Shown: piece by piece, positions 9,060 through 17,436 of the stretch
How the letters are laid out: every line of letters begins with the position of its first letter
Numbering within the stretch: the first letter of the stretch is position 1
From: Ensifer adhaerens
GTDB taxonomy: Bacteria > Pseudomonadota > Alphaproteobacteria > Rhizobiales > Rhizobiaceae
DNA: 64,000 bases
Assembly: GCF_020035535.1 (NCBI RefSeq)
Contig: NZ_CP083349.1
Location: forward strand, 744,001-808,000
Direction: 5' to 3'
Made by a program: the position numbers and the translations under genes
The notes under the pieces: model-generated
The model's input: only the letters and a program-made list of their open reading frames with translations
Database searches by the model: none
Told to the model about the DNA's origin: nothing

Positions 9060-10646
9060 GTGAGCGTATTGCGTAACATGGCTGGCAGATGGGCGTCCCG
9101 CGTGGACGAGATCGCGGCCCTGTGGCTGCCCCGTCATGAAGCCTCCTCACTCGCTGGACGTCGCGATACGAAACGTCTGCGGGCTGTCGCGGCCGTCTCG
9201 CTGACGACGCTGCCCGTGGCGCCGCTCGCCCTGTCGCTCGCCATGCCGGTTTCCTCGGCCCTGCCGCTTGGCACGGCGCTTTGGGCTTCCGCCTCGCTCT
9301 TGGCAGCAGCCGTCGCGATCGCTCGTGGCCGGGTGCCGGAAGCCGGTGCGCCAGCCCCGACCGATCCGGTTCTCCCGGACCTTTCGGCGGCCTATGATCT
9401 TTTTGCCGGTCTCGTGACCGTGCATGACCTGCGCGGCAATGTTCTTTCCGTGCACGGGCGAGATGCAGCCGAGCACCTGACGCTGATGCGCGATCCGGCG
9501 GGCCGCGGTTTCATCGAACAGATTCACGTCTCCGACCGCATCACTTTCCTGAGTGCGATCGACATCCTTCGCCAGGGCGGTGATCGGGCGACGGTCGATA
9601 TCCGTATCGAACGGCGGACCCTGCCGATCGAAGGCGAGCAATTCGTCTATATGGCTTGCGAATTGGCGCCGTTGCGCGATCGCGACGGCAACCTGACGGC
9701 GATCCTTGCGCAGTCGCGCGATGTCTCCCAGGAGGCAGGCTTGCGCGCGGAGGCGGCGGCCCGGACGGCCGAAGCCGAGTCTGCGAACGACGCCAAGACC
9801 CGTTTTCTCGCCGCCGTCAGCCACGAGTTGCGCACGCCGCTCAACGCCATCCTCGGCTTTTCCGACGTGCTGGCCGGCGAGTATTTCGGCAAGCTCGAGA
9901 ACGATCGCCAGCGCGAATATGTGGGCCTCATCCACAAATCGGGCGAACATCTACTCTCCGTCGTCAACACCATGCTCGACATGAGCAAGATCGAGGCGGG
10001 ACGCTACGAGCTCATGCCTGAGCCTTTCCGCGTCGCCGAGGCGGTTGCCGCCTGCGAGGCGATGCTGTCGCACCAGGCGGCGGAAAAGGGCGTCAAGCTC
10101 GTGAGCCGCGTCACCCGCGGCATCGGCGAAATCAATGCCGATCAGCGCGCATTCCAGCAGGTTCTCATCAACCTGGTCGGCAATGCCGTGAAGTTCACCG
10201 ATCATGGCGGTGTCGTGACGATCGACGCCGAGGTGGACGGTGAGACGCTGAAGGTTTCGGTCAGCGACACTGGTATCGGTATCGCGGCCGACAAGCTGGA
10301 ACTGCTCGGCCAACCTTTTGTCCAGATCCAGAACGACTATACACGCCGCTACGAAGGCACGGGTCTCGGCCTTTCGCTGGTCAAGGGCCTCGTTGCGCTT
10401 CATGGTGGCGATCTCACGATTCGCAGCCGCGAGGGCGAGGGGACTGTCATCGTCGTGACGATACCGCGCGACGGCTCTGGCATTGCCCTTGCCCAGCAAG
10501 ACGAGCAGCGCTCGCCGGTGACGGTGGAATTCCCGCCGCGCCTGCGCGACGGAGAAACGAGGCCGGCCGCCGAAGGAGGGCGGTCCGAGGACGTTGGTTT
10601 GAACGAGGAACGGGGATATGGCTCCGCGCAAGCGAAAACAGCCTGA
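9060..10646 (+). CDS. PAS-domain sensor histidine kinase (PdhS/PleC-like)
   Basis: A 528-residue membrane histidine kinase. Two hydrophobic segments (about 40-60 and 67-85) are followed by a PAS-like region (110-230). The dimerisation domain has the phosphoacceptor in AVSHELRTPLNAILGFSDV and then NTMLDMSKIEAGRYEL. The ATPase domain has the N box VLINLVGNAVKFTDHGG, then DTGIGIAADK and GTGLGLSLVKG. The SHELRTPLNAILGFS...LDMSKIEAG pattern is typical of the PleC/DivJ (PdhS) group. No response regulator gene is adjacent. The start is a GTG at 9060 after AGGGTAAAGC. The last 29 bases overlap the next gene. Confidence 0.88.
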   Translation: MSVLRNMAGRWASRVDEIAALWLPRHEASSLAGRRDTKRLRAVAAVSLTTLPVAPLALSLAMPVSSALPLGTALWASASLLAAAVAIARGRVPEAGAPAPTDPVLPDLSAAYDLFAGLVTVHDLRGNVLSVHGRDAAEHLTLMRDPAGRGFIEQIHVSDRITFLSAIDILRQGGDRATVDIRIERRTLPIEGEQFVYMACELAPLRDRDGNLTAILAQSRDVSQEAGLRAEAAARTAEAESANDAKTRFLAAVSHELRTPLNAILGFSDVLAGEYFGKLENDRQREYVGLIHKSGEHLLSVVNTMLDMSKIEAGRYELMPEPFRVAEAVAACEAMLSHQAAEKGVKLVSRVTRGIGEINADQRAFQQVLINLVGNAVKFTDHGGVVTIDAEVDGETLKVSVSDTGIGIAADKLELLGQPFVQIQNDYTRRYEGTGLGLSLVKGLVALHGGDLTIRSREGEGTVIVVTIPRDGSGIALAQQDEQRSPVTVEFPPRLRDGETRPAAEGGRSEDVGLNEERGYGSAQAKTA

Positions 10647-11583
10647 ACGGAAAAAGGCCGCGCAGCGTGCGCCCGGCCTGGCCGTGCGCGGGCTGGCACT
10701 TGCCGGACAGGGTGTTGGACTTGCCGGCCGCCTGATGGCGCGCCATCCGCTGGTCTCTGGCGGCACCGCGGCCTTCGTTGTCGTGTTCTCCTTCGTTGCC
10801 GCCAACGCCATGTGGTACCAGCACGGCGTGCACCCGTCGCCGCTCATGCGCACCCGCGTGCCGCTCGTCAGCGCCGAAACGGCGCAGCGGATCGCCATCG
10901 CCAAGGGCGAAGAGATCGAGCAGCGCAACGTGACCACCTTCGTCATCGAGCGCGAGGGAGAGGCCAAGGCGGACAATGTCGAGGACGTGATTGCTGGGGC
11001 CTCCGCGGATCTGCCGGCGGATAAGCCATCACCTGAGCGCGTGGCAAGTGTGCCCGACAGCGCGCAATCGAAGCTCGTCGCCGATATCCAGAAGGAACTG
11101 AACCGGGTCGGCCTTTATGACGGCGCACCGGACGGGCGTAGCGGCCCACGGACCACGGCGGCGATCCTGCGTTTTGAAGCGCAGGCCGGTCGCGCCGAGA
11201 CCGGCTCGGCCAGCACCGAGCTGCTGCAGGCGCTAAGGGCGGCGCCAAGCGACAAGGTTGCGCAGGTCATGCCGGCGGGAAGGCCCCTTGCAGAGGCAAA
11301 GGGCAACGGCGTGGAGATAGATCCGGTCGCGGCGGCCATTCGCTCGTCCGAGAAGGAAAGCAATTTCATTCCGCGTGCGGAGATACCGGTTTCGAGCGAC
11401 CTGGTGCTGAACATCCAGAAGGGGCTCAGCAATCTCGCCTATGCGGATGTAGCGGTCGATGGTGTCGCCGGAGAGCAGACGCGAGCGGCAATCCGCCATT
11501 TCGAGAAACATTACCGCCTGCCGCAGACCGGGGAGCCCAACGCCCAGGTCCTGAAGAAGCTCAAGGAAATCGGCGCGCTCTGA
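10618..11583 (+). CDS. Membrane-anchored peptidoglycan-binding domain protein
   Basis: A 321-residue protein with a very basic N-terminus (PRKRKQPERKKAAQR), one membrane segment at about residues 40-62, and two peptidoglycan_binding_1-like repeats in the periplasmic part. Repeat one is around 140-195 (VADIQKELNRVGLYDGAPDG...TTAAILRFEAQAG). Repeat two is around 260-315 (VLNIQKGLSNLAYADVAVDG...TRAAIRHFEKHY). It overlaps the kinase gene by 29 bases, so they are co-transcribed. Pairing of a sensor kinase with a wall-binding protein suggests a shared envelope role, but that is inference. Confidence 0.87.
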   Translation: MAPRKRKQPERKKAAQRAPGLAVRGLALAGQGVGLAGRLMARHPLVSGGTAAFVVVFSFVAANAMWYQHGVHPSPLMRTRVPLVSAETAQRIAIAKGEEIEQRNVTTFVIEREGEAKADNVEDVIAGASADLPADKPSPERVASVPDSAQSKLVADIQKELNRVGLYDGAPDGRSGPRTTAAILRFEAQAGRAETGSASTELLQALRAAPSDKVAQVMPAGRPLAEAKGNGVEIDPVAAAIRSSEKESNFIPRAEIPVSSDLVLNIQKGLSNLAYADVAVDGVAGEQTRAAIRHFEKHYRLPQTGEPNAQVLKKLKEIGAL

Positions 11584-11648
11584 TTGCCGGCGGGTTTTGA
11601 ACGTACCGCCGATTTGCCTGCGCCGGCTGGCGCGTGTATCAGCCTTTC

Positions 11649-12008
11649 ATGCGCTTGAAGTCTCACATCTTCGTCTCGTCCCTCCTGCGCCGTGCGTTTT
11701 CGCTCGGCGGCTACGCGGCCGTGCTGCGCAAGGGTGCGGAGGACGCCGGTGCAATCTTCATCCGCCAGCGGACACGGCTCGGCACCGAGACGCTCTTTGC
11801 CCCGGCGCCACAGAATTTCTTCGATGACGAAGTCGAACTCGGCCGCAAGTTCGAGGCGAGGCTTCGGGACAGCGAGGCTGAGGGGGTCGATGCGGCGCTT
11901 GCAAGCGAGGTCCGGTTCGATCCGGACTGCTGGATCGTGGAGATCGAACTGGACGACCATGGCGACCTGTTCGAGGTGGTTCCTGAGGACGGGACAAGCC
12001 GGTCCTGA
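11649..12008 (+). CDS. DUF1491 family protein
   Basis: A 119-residue soluble protein of unknown function. The family pattern is visible: MRLKSHIFVSSLLRR at the start, KGAEDAGAIFIRQR in the middle and DPDCWIVEIELD near the C-terminus. A GTG at 11634 in the same frame would add five residues; the ATG at 11649 gives the usual MRLKS start. It follows the peptidoglycan-binding gene by 65 bases on the same strand and may belong to the same transcript. Confidence 0.82.
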   Translation: MRLKSHIFVSSLLRRAFSLGGYAAVLRKGAEDAGAIFIRQRTRLGTETLFAPAPQNFFDDEVELGRKFEARLRDSEAEGVDAALASEVRFDPDCWIVEIELDDHGDLFEVVPEDGTSRS

Positions 12009-12073
12009 CACCGTCTTGCCGATCGCGCGAACCTGCTTGACTCTCCACTTGGTGGAGGCCGTAGGACGCACGC

Positions 12074-12903
12074 ATGGACGATCAAATCTTTTCGATAGGC
12101 GAACTCTCGAAGCTGAGCGGCATCCCGGTCAGGCGGCTTCGGTTTTATTCGGACAAGGGGCTGTTACCGCCGTCCACGCGGAGCGAGAGCGGTTACCGCA
12201 TGTATTCCGGAGCGGATCTCTCCCGGCTGGACCTCGTGCTTGCTCTGCGTGAAGCGGGTGTCAGCGTTTCAGAAATCCGGAAGATCCTGACCAGCAGAAC
12301 CTCGTTTGCCGACGTTCTGGCGTTGAGGCTTCGTACGCTCGAAACCGAAATCCGATCGAAAAGACGGAATTCCGCGCCGCGCTGGAACGTTTCTACGACG
12401 ACGTTGCCGGCGGCGCGCCGGTGGACGCAGAGTGGAAGAAGAAAATGATGGATGCAGGTACGCCGGATCTGCCAGATGATCCGACACCGGAGCAGATCGA
12501 TGCATGGGTGGAACTGATGGGCATGTTGTCCGACAAGACCTATGCGGCCGAGATGCGATCCCATATGTCCACGCTTTGGACCGAGGAATTCGACCCCACC
12601 GCCTATGCCCAGGCGGCCGACGCGACCTTCGTACGGGTGCGGGCTGCTATCGAAAACGGCTTGGGCCCGGAATCAGCCGTCGGCAGGGAGATTGCCGTCG
12701 CCTGGTTGGCAGATTCGGCAAAGGCGATGAAGCGGGCTCCGGACAAGGAATTCCTGGACTGGCAACTCGAGCAGTATCGCAAACACCACGCCCGTTCCGC
12801 TCGGTACCAGGAACTGATGGCCGTATTGCAGGGGCAGGGACCGCAGGCCCCGACAGGCTGCGAGTGGAGCTGGATCATCGACGCGATGAAGCAACTCTTC
12901 TAG
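12074..12903 (+). pseudogene. MerR family regulator interrupted by a frameshift
   Basis: The first frame (12074 to about 12365) encodes a MerR helix-turn-helix: IFSIGELSKLSGIPVRRLRF, then GYRMYSGADLSRLDLVLALR. At about 12355-12370 it runs out of frame into low-quality sequence ending at 12448. The natural continuation is in another frame: IEKTEFRAALERFYDDVAGG, joining MDAEWKKKMMDAG and running to the stop at 12903 with a roughly 160-residue effector-type domain. Joining them needs a net loss of one base. The combined length, about 276 residues, suits a MerR regulator with a ligand-binding domain. Either a real mutation or a sequencing error explains it. No slippery heptamer typical of programmed -1 frameshifting is seen. 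Confidence 0.8.
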
Positions 12904-13010
12904 ACGCGCGGCCGCAGACCCATCCGCACATCAGCGATTGTCCGGGTATGCTCTCGATGGGGGAGCATGCCTGGCATCAAGATGAGGTCGATGATGAGAG
13001 ATTACGACGC

Positions 13011-13997
13011 CTAGCCGCGCCGGCGGCCGAAAAGCCGTTGTGGCTGCACATTGCTGACGGCCGCCGCGACCCTGCGAGGGCTAACCTGGCGCGCATCATT
13101 GGCGGAATTTTCGGCGAAATAGGCTTCGTGCCTTACAGCCGGAGCTGCGTCCTCTGCCTCCGCCTCGAACCAGGCATCGAGTTGCTCGCGGCAGTCAGAG
13201 CGGCTCATGGCGCCGATCAAGGCTTCCGCGTGGCTCGTCTCGCCGAAGGGTTCGCGAAGGTGCGGATAGAGCGCCTGAAGCACGAAACCGGCATCGGTCG
13301 GCCCGACATCCAGCGCGACGAGGCTCGTCGCAAGCCGCTGTCCGGAAATATCGAGCAGGATGCGCTCGACCTGCGCATCCTTGGTGCCGAGCGCCTGACC
13401 GAGGACACGTGAGAACAGGATGATCTCGCCGCTACGGGCAAAGCGCACAAGCAGCGCTGCATGAACGTCGTTGATCGCCTCAGACGAAGCTGCGGGCGCA
13501 GTAGCGGGCGACCCCGTCCGCGCCAGCGTCTTGATCTCGTGCCGAAGCGCTTCTTCGCGGGCAGCCCGCAAGGACGCGGCTTCGGGCTCCAGGTTTGGTT
13601 GGTCCGCCGCCGCCTGCTTCGCGGCGTTGCTGCGTGCTGCGAGCCCGGGCGGATTGTGGTGCTCGACCAGGGCATCGACGACGAGCGGAGAGAGATTCGG
13701 ACGCCGCGCGATCGCTGCGGCATGTTCCGGGCCGCGCTCGCGGATGACCGAGATGAGGGTGCGGTCTGCAATCGCTTTCGAGCGCGTCAGGAAAATCGCG
13801 GCAATCGAAATCGGCATGCTGCCGATCAAAGTTGCGACCGGTTCCGGGATTTGCAGGCATTGGGAAAGGGCTGCCGCCGCCTGGCGGCGCGCTTCGTTAC
13901 TGGAACCGAGGAAGAGGGGCTCGAACAGTTCGGCAAACTGCTTCATGTCGGACTTGCGGGGGATGCGCAGGCTTTCGAAACCAGTGACCGTCGCCAT
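13011..13997 (-). CDS. DUF2336 domain-containing protein
   Basis: A 328-residue cytoplasmic protein, mostly helical. It resembles the DUF2336 family, alphaproteobacterial proteins built of HEAT-like helical repeats: DMKQFAELFEPLFLGSSNEARRQ at the start and the ALLVRFARSGEIILFSRVLG region later. The start is uncertain. The frame is open to 14117, which would add 40 residues with no family resemblance; the ATG at 13997 gives MATVTGFESLRIP and has AAGGA upstream. The C-terminus is basic and polar. Function is unknown. A CtrA-like box lies upstream at 14142. Confidence 0.75.
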   Translation of the reverse strand: MATVTGFESLRIPRKSDMKQFAELFEPLFLGSSNEARRQAAAALSQCLQIPEPVATLIGSMPISIAAIFLTRSKAIADRTLISVIRERGPEHAAAIARRPNLSPLVVDALVEHHNPPGLAARSNAAKQAAADQPNLEPEAASLRAAREEALRHEIKTLARTGSPATAPAASSEAINDVHAALLVRFARSGEIILFSRVLGQALGTKDAQVERILLDISGQRLATSLVALDVGPTDAGFVLQALYPHLREPFGETSHAEALIGAMSRSDCREQLDAWFEAEAEDAAPAVRHEAYFAENSANDARQVSPRRVAAAVSNVQPQRLFGRRRG

Positions 13998-14381
13998 CAG
14001 GACCACGTCCTTCAAGCGGCCGGTCTGTGGCCTTTCCAACTCACGAAAGCGATCCGTCACGGTAATTCCCTGCACGCAAAACATGATCGCCGTTTCCGGT
14101 GATCCGGAAAGGCACACGTCGCAAAAATTAGAAGAAAAGCGTTAGCGCACTGTTAACTATGGATGTTGGAGCTTTATTCAGGCTTACGGCACGGGCGTGG
14201 CGCCCGAGAGGGTCGCCCAGTCGCCTCGCCAGCCCCGCATTTCTCGGGGACATCCGCGGCATCAGCCATAAAAAATCCACATGCGCTGACGAGTTATCGC
14301 GGCGACGGTCAAGGGCTCCGGACGCCCGCCGACGCTTGGAGGCCAAGTGAAGAGGGGCCTCTCCATGGGAGATATGGAACT
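13998..14381. other. Intergenic region between divergent DUF2336 and SH3 genes
   Basis: About 380 bases with promoters in both directions. It contains the CtrA-like box at 14142-14157. A 63-codon frame on the plus strand (14159-14350) has no recognisable features and its Arg-rich composition looks like a chance frame. Confidence 0.5.
14142..14157. promoter_or_regulatory. CtrA-like binding box
   Basis: The sequence TTAG-CGCACTG-TTAAC matches the alphaproteobacterial CtrA consensus TTAA-N7-TTAAC at eight of nine positions with the exact seven-base spacing. It lies 145 bases before the ATG of the DUF2336 gene on the minus strand and 225 bases before the SH3 gene on the plus strand. Binding is not shown by the sequence alone. 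Confidence 0.5.
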
Positions 14382-15086
14382 GTGAAGAAATTTATCCTGC
14401 GCGCGGCGGCGGTCTGCGCGCTCCTCGCGGCCCCGGCGATCGCCGAGGCTGCAGAAGGCTTTGCCACTGCCAATGTCAACATGCGCTCCGGTCCGAGCAC
14501 CCGCTATCCGGCGGTATCGATGATCCCGGTCGGCGAATCGGTGGAGATCCACGGATGCCTTGCGGACCTGCCGTGGTGCGACGTCTCGTTCTATGGTGGT
14601 CGCGGCTGGGTTGCCGGGCGCTATGTTCAGGCCGACTATCGTCGCAATCGCGTTTATGTCGAGCCCCGCTACTATCGGCCGCTCGGAATTCCAACGGTCG
14701 TCTTCCAGTTCGACAACTATTGGGACCGCAACTACCGCGGTCGTGACTTCTATCGCGAACGCGACCGCTGGCGCCGGGGACCGGATTGGGTCGACGACGG
14801 CCGGAATCGTCGCGACTGGGAACGCCAGCGCGAGCGCGACCGCCGTGACTGGGAAGGTGATCGGCGCCGCGAGCGGCGAGACTGGGAAACCGGCCAGCGT
14901 GACGAGGAATGGCGCCGCCGCGAGGGTGAATGGAACAGCGAGCGGACGGTACGCGAAGAACGCCGTGAGTGGGAACGTCGCAGCGATGGCGTGCGCGTTC
15001 GCCAGGACGATGGGGTCATTTACGAAGGCGCCCGCCCTGCGCCGTTCGTTCGGTGCCAGTTCGACGATCCGAATTGCGAAAACTGA
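14382..15086 (+). CDS. Exported SH3 domain protein with Arg/Asp-rich repeats
   Basis: A 234-residue secreted protein. The GTG start at 14382 gives MKKFILRAAAVCALLAAPAI, a clear signal peptide ending near AEA. A bacterial SH3 domain (residues about 28-85) has the family pattern ATANVNMRSGPSTRYPAVS and GGRGWVAGRYV. The rest is highly charged, with repeats of RRDWE, RERDRRDWE and REWERR between about 140 and 210, and ends in FVRCQFDDPNCEN with two cysteines. Such proteins are thought to bind the cell wall; the charged repeat tail has no known role. The frame is open upstream but the signal peptide decides the start. Confidence 0.87.
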   Translation: MKKFILRAAAVCALLAAPAIAEAAEGFATANVNMRSGPSTRYPAVSMIPVGESVEIHGCLADLPWCDVSFYGGRGWVAGRYVQADYRRNRVYVEPRYYRPLGIPTVVFQFDNYWDRNYRGRDFYRERDRWRRGPDWVDDGRNRRDWERQRERDRRDWEGDRRRERRDWETGQRDEEWRRREGEWNSERTVREERREWERRSDGVRVRQDDGVIYEGARPAPFVRCQFDDPNCEN

Positions 15087-15125
15087 ACTGGAGCGCCTGG
15101 AGCGGCGCTCTTCCTGTGGACTGGA

Positions 15126-15157
15126 AAACGGGCGGCTCTGGCCGCCCGTTTGCTTTT
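15126..15157 (+). terminator. Rho-independent terminator of the SH3 gene
   Basis: A perfect 11-base stem (AAACGGGCGGC at 15126, GCCGCCCGTTT ending 15151) with a TCTG loop, followed by TGCTTTT. It lies 40 bases past the stop. Confidence 0.85.
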
Positions 15158-15238
15158 GGCGCTCAGGCTTTCTGCGGTTTCAGGCGGAACCAAACGCTGT
15201 CCGGAGCGTTGAGACGGCGCAGACAAGGGAGCGTTGTA

Positions 15239-15520
15239 ATGGTGGAAAAGAAACTGGAGGCCGTGCAGAAAGTCAGCGAAAGCGTTTCGCAGGTGCAGGC
15301 GCGTGCTGAGGTTGACGTACAAATCGCCGAACTGCGGGCGGAAATCGCCCGGCTCACCGAAGCGGTCTCTGCCATTGGCAGCGGTACGAAGGCAGTCGTG
15401 CAAGGCGAGGCCGAATTGATGGTGGAACGCGTTCGCGAACGCGTGCGCGAAGAACCGCTGTCGACGCTGGTGACGGTTGCCGGGGTGTCGTTCCTGTTCG
15501 GTCTGATATCGCGACGCTAG
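15239..15520 (+). CDS. Small DUF883/ElaB-like membrane-associated protein
   Basis: A 93-residue protein. Residues 1-75 form a charged, likely coiled-coil helix (VDVQIAELRAEIARLTEAVS), followed by a single hydrophobic segment and a basic end (TVAGVSFLFGLISRR). This is the architecture of ElaB/YqjD-like DUF883 proteins, which attach to the inner membrane through the C-terminal segment. The ATG at 15239 is preceded by AAGGGAGCG. The frame is open upstream, but that part is the antisense of nothing and lies over the previous gene's end. Confidence 0.8.
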   Translation: MVEKKLEAVQKVSESVSQVQARAEVDVQIAELRAEIARLTEAVSAIGSGTKAVVQGEAELMVERVRERVREEPLSTLVTVAGVSFLFGLISRR

Positions 15521-15843
15521 TGGACGCGACGGCTTAAAAAAGCGCTCCGGGTTGTTACCTCGGATACATCTCAGGGTCTCGTCTGGCGGGATAATGAGGT
15601 TTGGTTGGTGTTGCAGCGGTGTATTAGCATTCTGTTAACCAGCCTATGGCTCAATCGGGGTAGACCCGTTATCATCGGGCTGCGTCGTGTGAACCAGAAG
15701 AGCAACATCCGGGCGACCGGAAGAAGGAGCAAACGAGAAAAGCGCGCCTGTCCGGGCAAGGCCTGGAAAAATGCGCTGGCCCGAGAGGGCAGGGTGAAAT
15801 CTGTACGGTAGTTCATCCGTCTCAAGACTTTGTGGAGACGAGC
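15521..15843. other. Intergenic region with a CtrA-like box, possible untranslated leader
   Basis: About 320 bases. The part from 15690 to 15840 is purine-rich and has several short complementary stretches, but I recognise no known RNA family in it. A 68-codon frame (15605-15811) is basic and lacks a ribosome-binding site, so it is not called. A CtrA-like box is at 15624. Confidence 0.45.
15624..15639. promoter_or_regulatory. CtrA-like binding box
   Basis: TTAG-CATTCTG-TTAAC, again eight of nine consensus positions with seven-base spacing; it continues as TTAACCAG, close to the TTAACCAT extension seen in rhizobial CtrA sites. It lies about 205 bases before the 56-residue gene at 15844. Confidence 0.5.
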
Positions 15844-16014
15844 ATGGCAGACGTGATCAGAATCCAGGACCGAAAGGTCCGCGTACCGCCGCGTAGGCCT
15901 CCGGCCATTTCGGGCAGAGCCAAAGTGCTTCTGTTCACCGGCATCCGTTACGAACGCCTCGACCGCGATCCGCAGCCGACGGCACCGGATGGACGCCGGA
16001 TCAAGAAGCAGTAG
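15844..16014 (+). CDS. Small hypothetical protein (56 residues)
   Basis: MADVIRIQDRKVRVPPRRPP at the N-terminus, then a short hydrophobic core (AKVLLFTGIRYERL) and a basic end. A GTG at 15832 in the same frame would add four residues. The protein is too short for a domain call. The core AKVLLFTGIRYERL resembles a beta strand conserved in small rhizobial proteins as I remember them. Function unknown. Confidence 0.65.
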   Translation: MADVIRIQDRKVRVPPRRPPAISGRAKVLLFTGIRYERLDRDPQPTAPDGRRIKKQ

Positions 16015-16175
16015 CGTCCGATTTCCTGCGTCGGCGGCCGGCTATAACCGGGCGCGCCTCCTTGACCCCAAGCATCAGGGTCCCTCCACCAAAATTCCTG
16101 CATTGAACGTTGTTTTGCGTCGGCTCCCTGTCGAGCGCGTGACTGCATGGTCAGCCGCCTTCACGCCCGAGGGCT

Positions 16176-16721
16176 CTAGCGACGAAATGGCTCGCAGCTT
16201 GATTCGGCAAGGAAGTTGCGGACCTGCTCCTCGAAGCTGTCTACCGGCGCCATCGCCCTCAAGACCGCATAGCCGTCCTGTTCCTTCATCTCCACCATGA
16301 TCGATTGCGCCAGGGCCTCCGGCGGCGACTTGCGCAGTTCCACCAGCTGGATCGGCGTCGCGACCACAAGATCGAGCTTTCCGTTGACCGCCGTGTGGTC
16401 GTTCATGCTGAAAACTTCGTTCGAATTGCTGTCGAAGACCGCGAGAGACCAGAACGGCACGCTGCCGCTGGCGAGGAAGCGCGCCGGCCCGTCGGAGATC
16501 GAGAAGCTGCAAACGGCCGTCCGGAGATAGGGGTCGTCATTGGCAAGCCCGGTCGGCCCCGGCGTGCTCGTCAGCGCGAAGAAACTGTCCATTTCGAGCA
16601 GCCCGAGGACACGGGTATAGGCGTCGCGGCCAGTGAACTGCGGCAACGACAGAATGATGATGATGTGCAGCAGGGCGGCGCCGACAAGGCCGAGGACCGT
16701 GGCGAAGAGAACCTTACGCAT
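16176..16721 (-). CDS. DUF1254 domain-containing membrane protein
   Basis: A 181-residue protein with one N-terminal membrane segment (about residues 5-27) and a periplasmic domain of the DUF1254 type: DAYTRVLGLLEMDSFFAL, later VCSFSISDGPARF and FWSLAVFDSNSNEVFSMNDH. It overlaps the upstream DUF1214 gene by eight bases, so the two are translationally coupled. In many bacteria DUF1254 and DUF1214 are fused in one protein; here they are two neighbouring genes. The role is unknown. Confidence 0.85.
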   Translation of the reverse strand: MRKVLFATVLGLVGAALLHIIIILSLPQFTGRDAYTRVLGLLEMDSFFALTSTPGPTGLANDDPYLRTAVCSFSISDGPARFLASGSVPFWSLAVFDSNSNEVFSMNDHTAVNGKLDLVVATPIQLVELRKSPPEALAQSIMVEMKEQDGYAVLRAMAPVDSFEEQVRNFLAESSCEPFRR

Positions 16722-17355
16722 CGCCGCACCCGGTCTTGGTGATGACAGGCATGGCGAGGTCGATCAGGCCCGAGGAACCGGCCGTCGGTGTGTCGAGCAG
16801 CGTCAGGACCAAGCGGAAGTTGCCCGCATGGCGTATGGCCAGCCAATTGTCCGGTTGGGCATTCGGCGACACATGGATGGTGAAGTTGCTGTTTTCGCTG
16901 CGCAGCACGGTCCAGGAATTAAGCGCCGAGGGCAGGTCGGTGCCGGGACGCAGCGGCAGGCCGTCGGCGTTCGCCGCATAGAGCGTCCAGAAACGAGCCT
17001 GCGGCGTCAGCCCCGTCACGTCATACGAGCAGGTCGCCTGCAGCTTCTGGCCCTTGTCGTCGATCTGAGCGCTGAACATCAATCCTTCGGCGCCGCCGTA
17101 GAGGAGTTCTCCAGCGCGCGCCCGGTGCGCCTTGGCATAGGGGTCGGCATTGATCGTCTGCGCTTCCGGAAAGGCAACCCATGGGCCGATTGCGATCGAG
17201 CCGAAGCCGACGGTCGCCTTCAGCGCCCACACGGCCGAGGCAATGCCGCCGCCGAAGGCGATGGCAAGAGCGAGGGCGACGAGGAAGGGAATTCGGAACA
17301 AGGGCGGCTCTATCGGAAATCGGTCAGCGACGGGGCAACATGGGGTTGCCCCCAT
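16714..17355 (-). CDS. DUF1214 domain-containing membrane protein
   Basis: A protein of up to 213 residues. A hydrophobic anchor (FRIPFLVALALAIAFG) is followed by a DUF1214 domain: DPYAKAHRARAGELLYGGAEG, CSYDVTGLTPQARFWTLYA, and AGNFRLVLTLLDTP near the end. The first 18 residues contain cysteines and prolines and do not fit; a TTG at 17301, directly before FRIPF, is a likely alternative start. It is the partner of the DUF1254 gene, which follows with an eight-base overlap. Confidence 0.83.
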   Translation of the reverse strand: MGATPCCPVADRFPIEPPLFRIPFLVALALAIAFGGGIASAVWALKATVGFGSIAIGPWVAFPEAQTINADPYAKAHRARAGELLYGGAEGLMFSAQIDDKGQKLQATCSYDVTGLTPQARFWTLYAANADGLPLRPGTDLPSALNSWTVLRSENSNFTIHVSPNAQPDNWLAIRHAGNFRLVLTLLDTPTAGSSGLIDLAMPVITKTGCGDA

Positions 17356-17436
17356 ATCTCGCCGAAATTGGCGCCCGGCGCAACGGCGACCGACGGATCA
17401 CGCGCGGCCGCACGATGAGATGGCTGCCGGGGGGCT

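Noticed and set aside
12345..12375. Programmed -1 frameshift in the MerR gene
   Set aside because: The sequence near the junction does not have the X-XXY-YYZ slippery heptamer in the zero frame and no stable downstream stem is obvious.
15605..15811. 68-codon plus-strand frame or known RNA gene (6S, RNase P) in the gap
   Set aside because: Frame lacks a ribosome-binding site, and I could not match the conserved core of any known RNA family.
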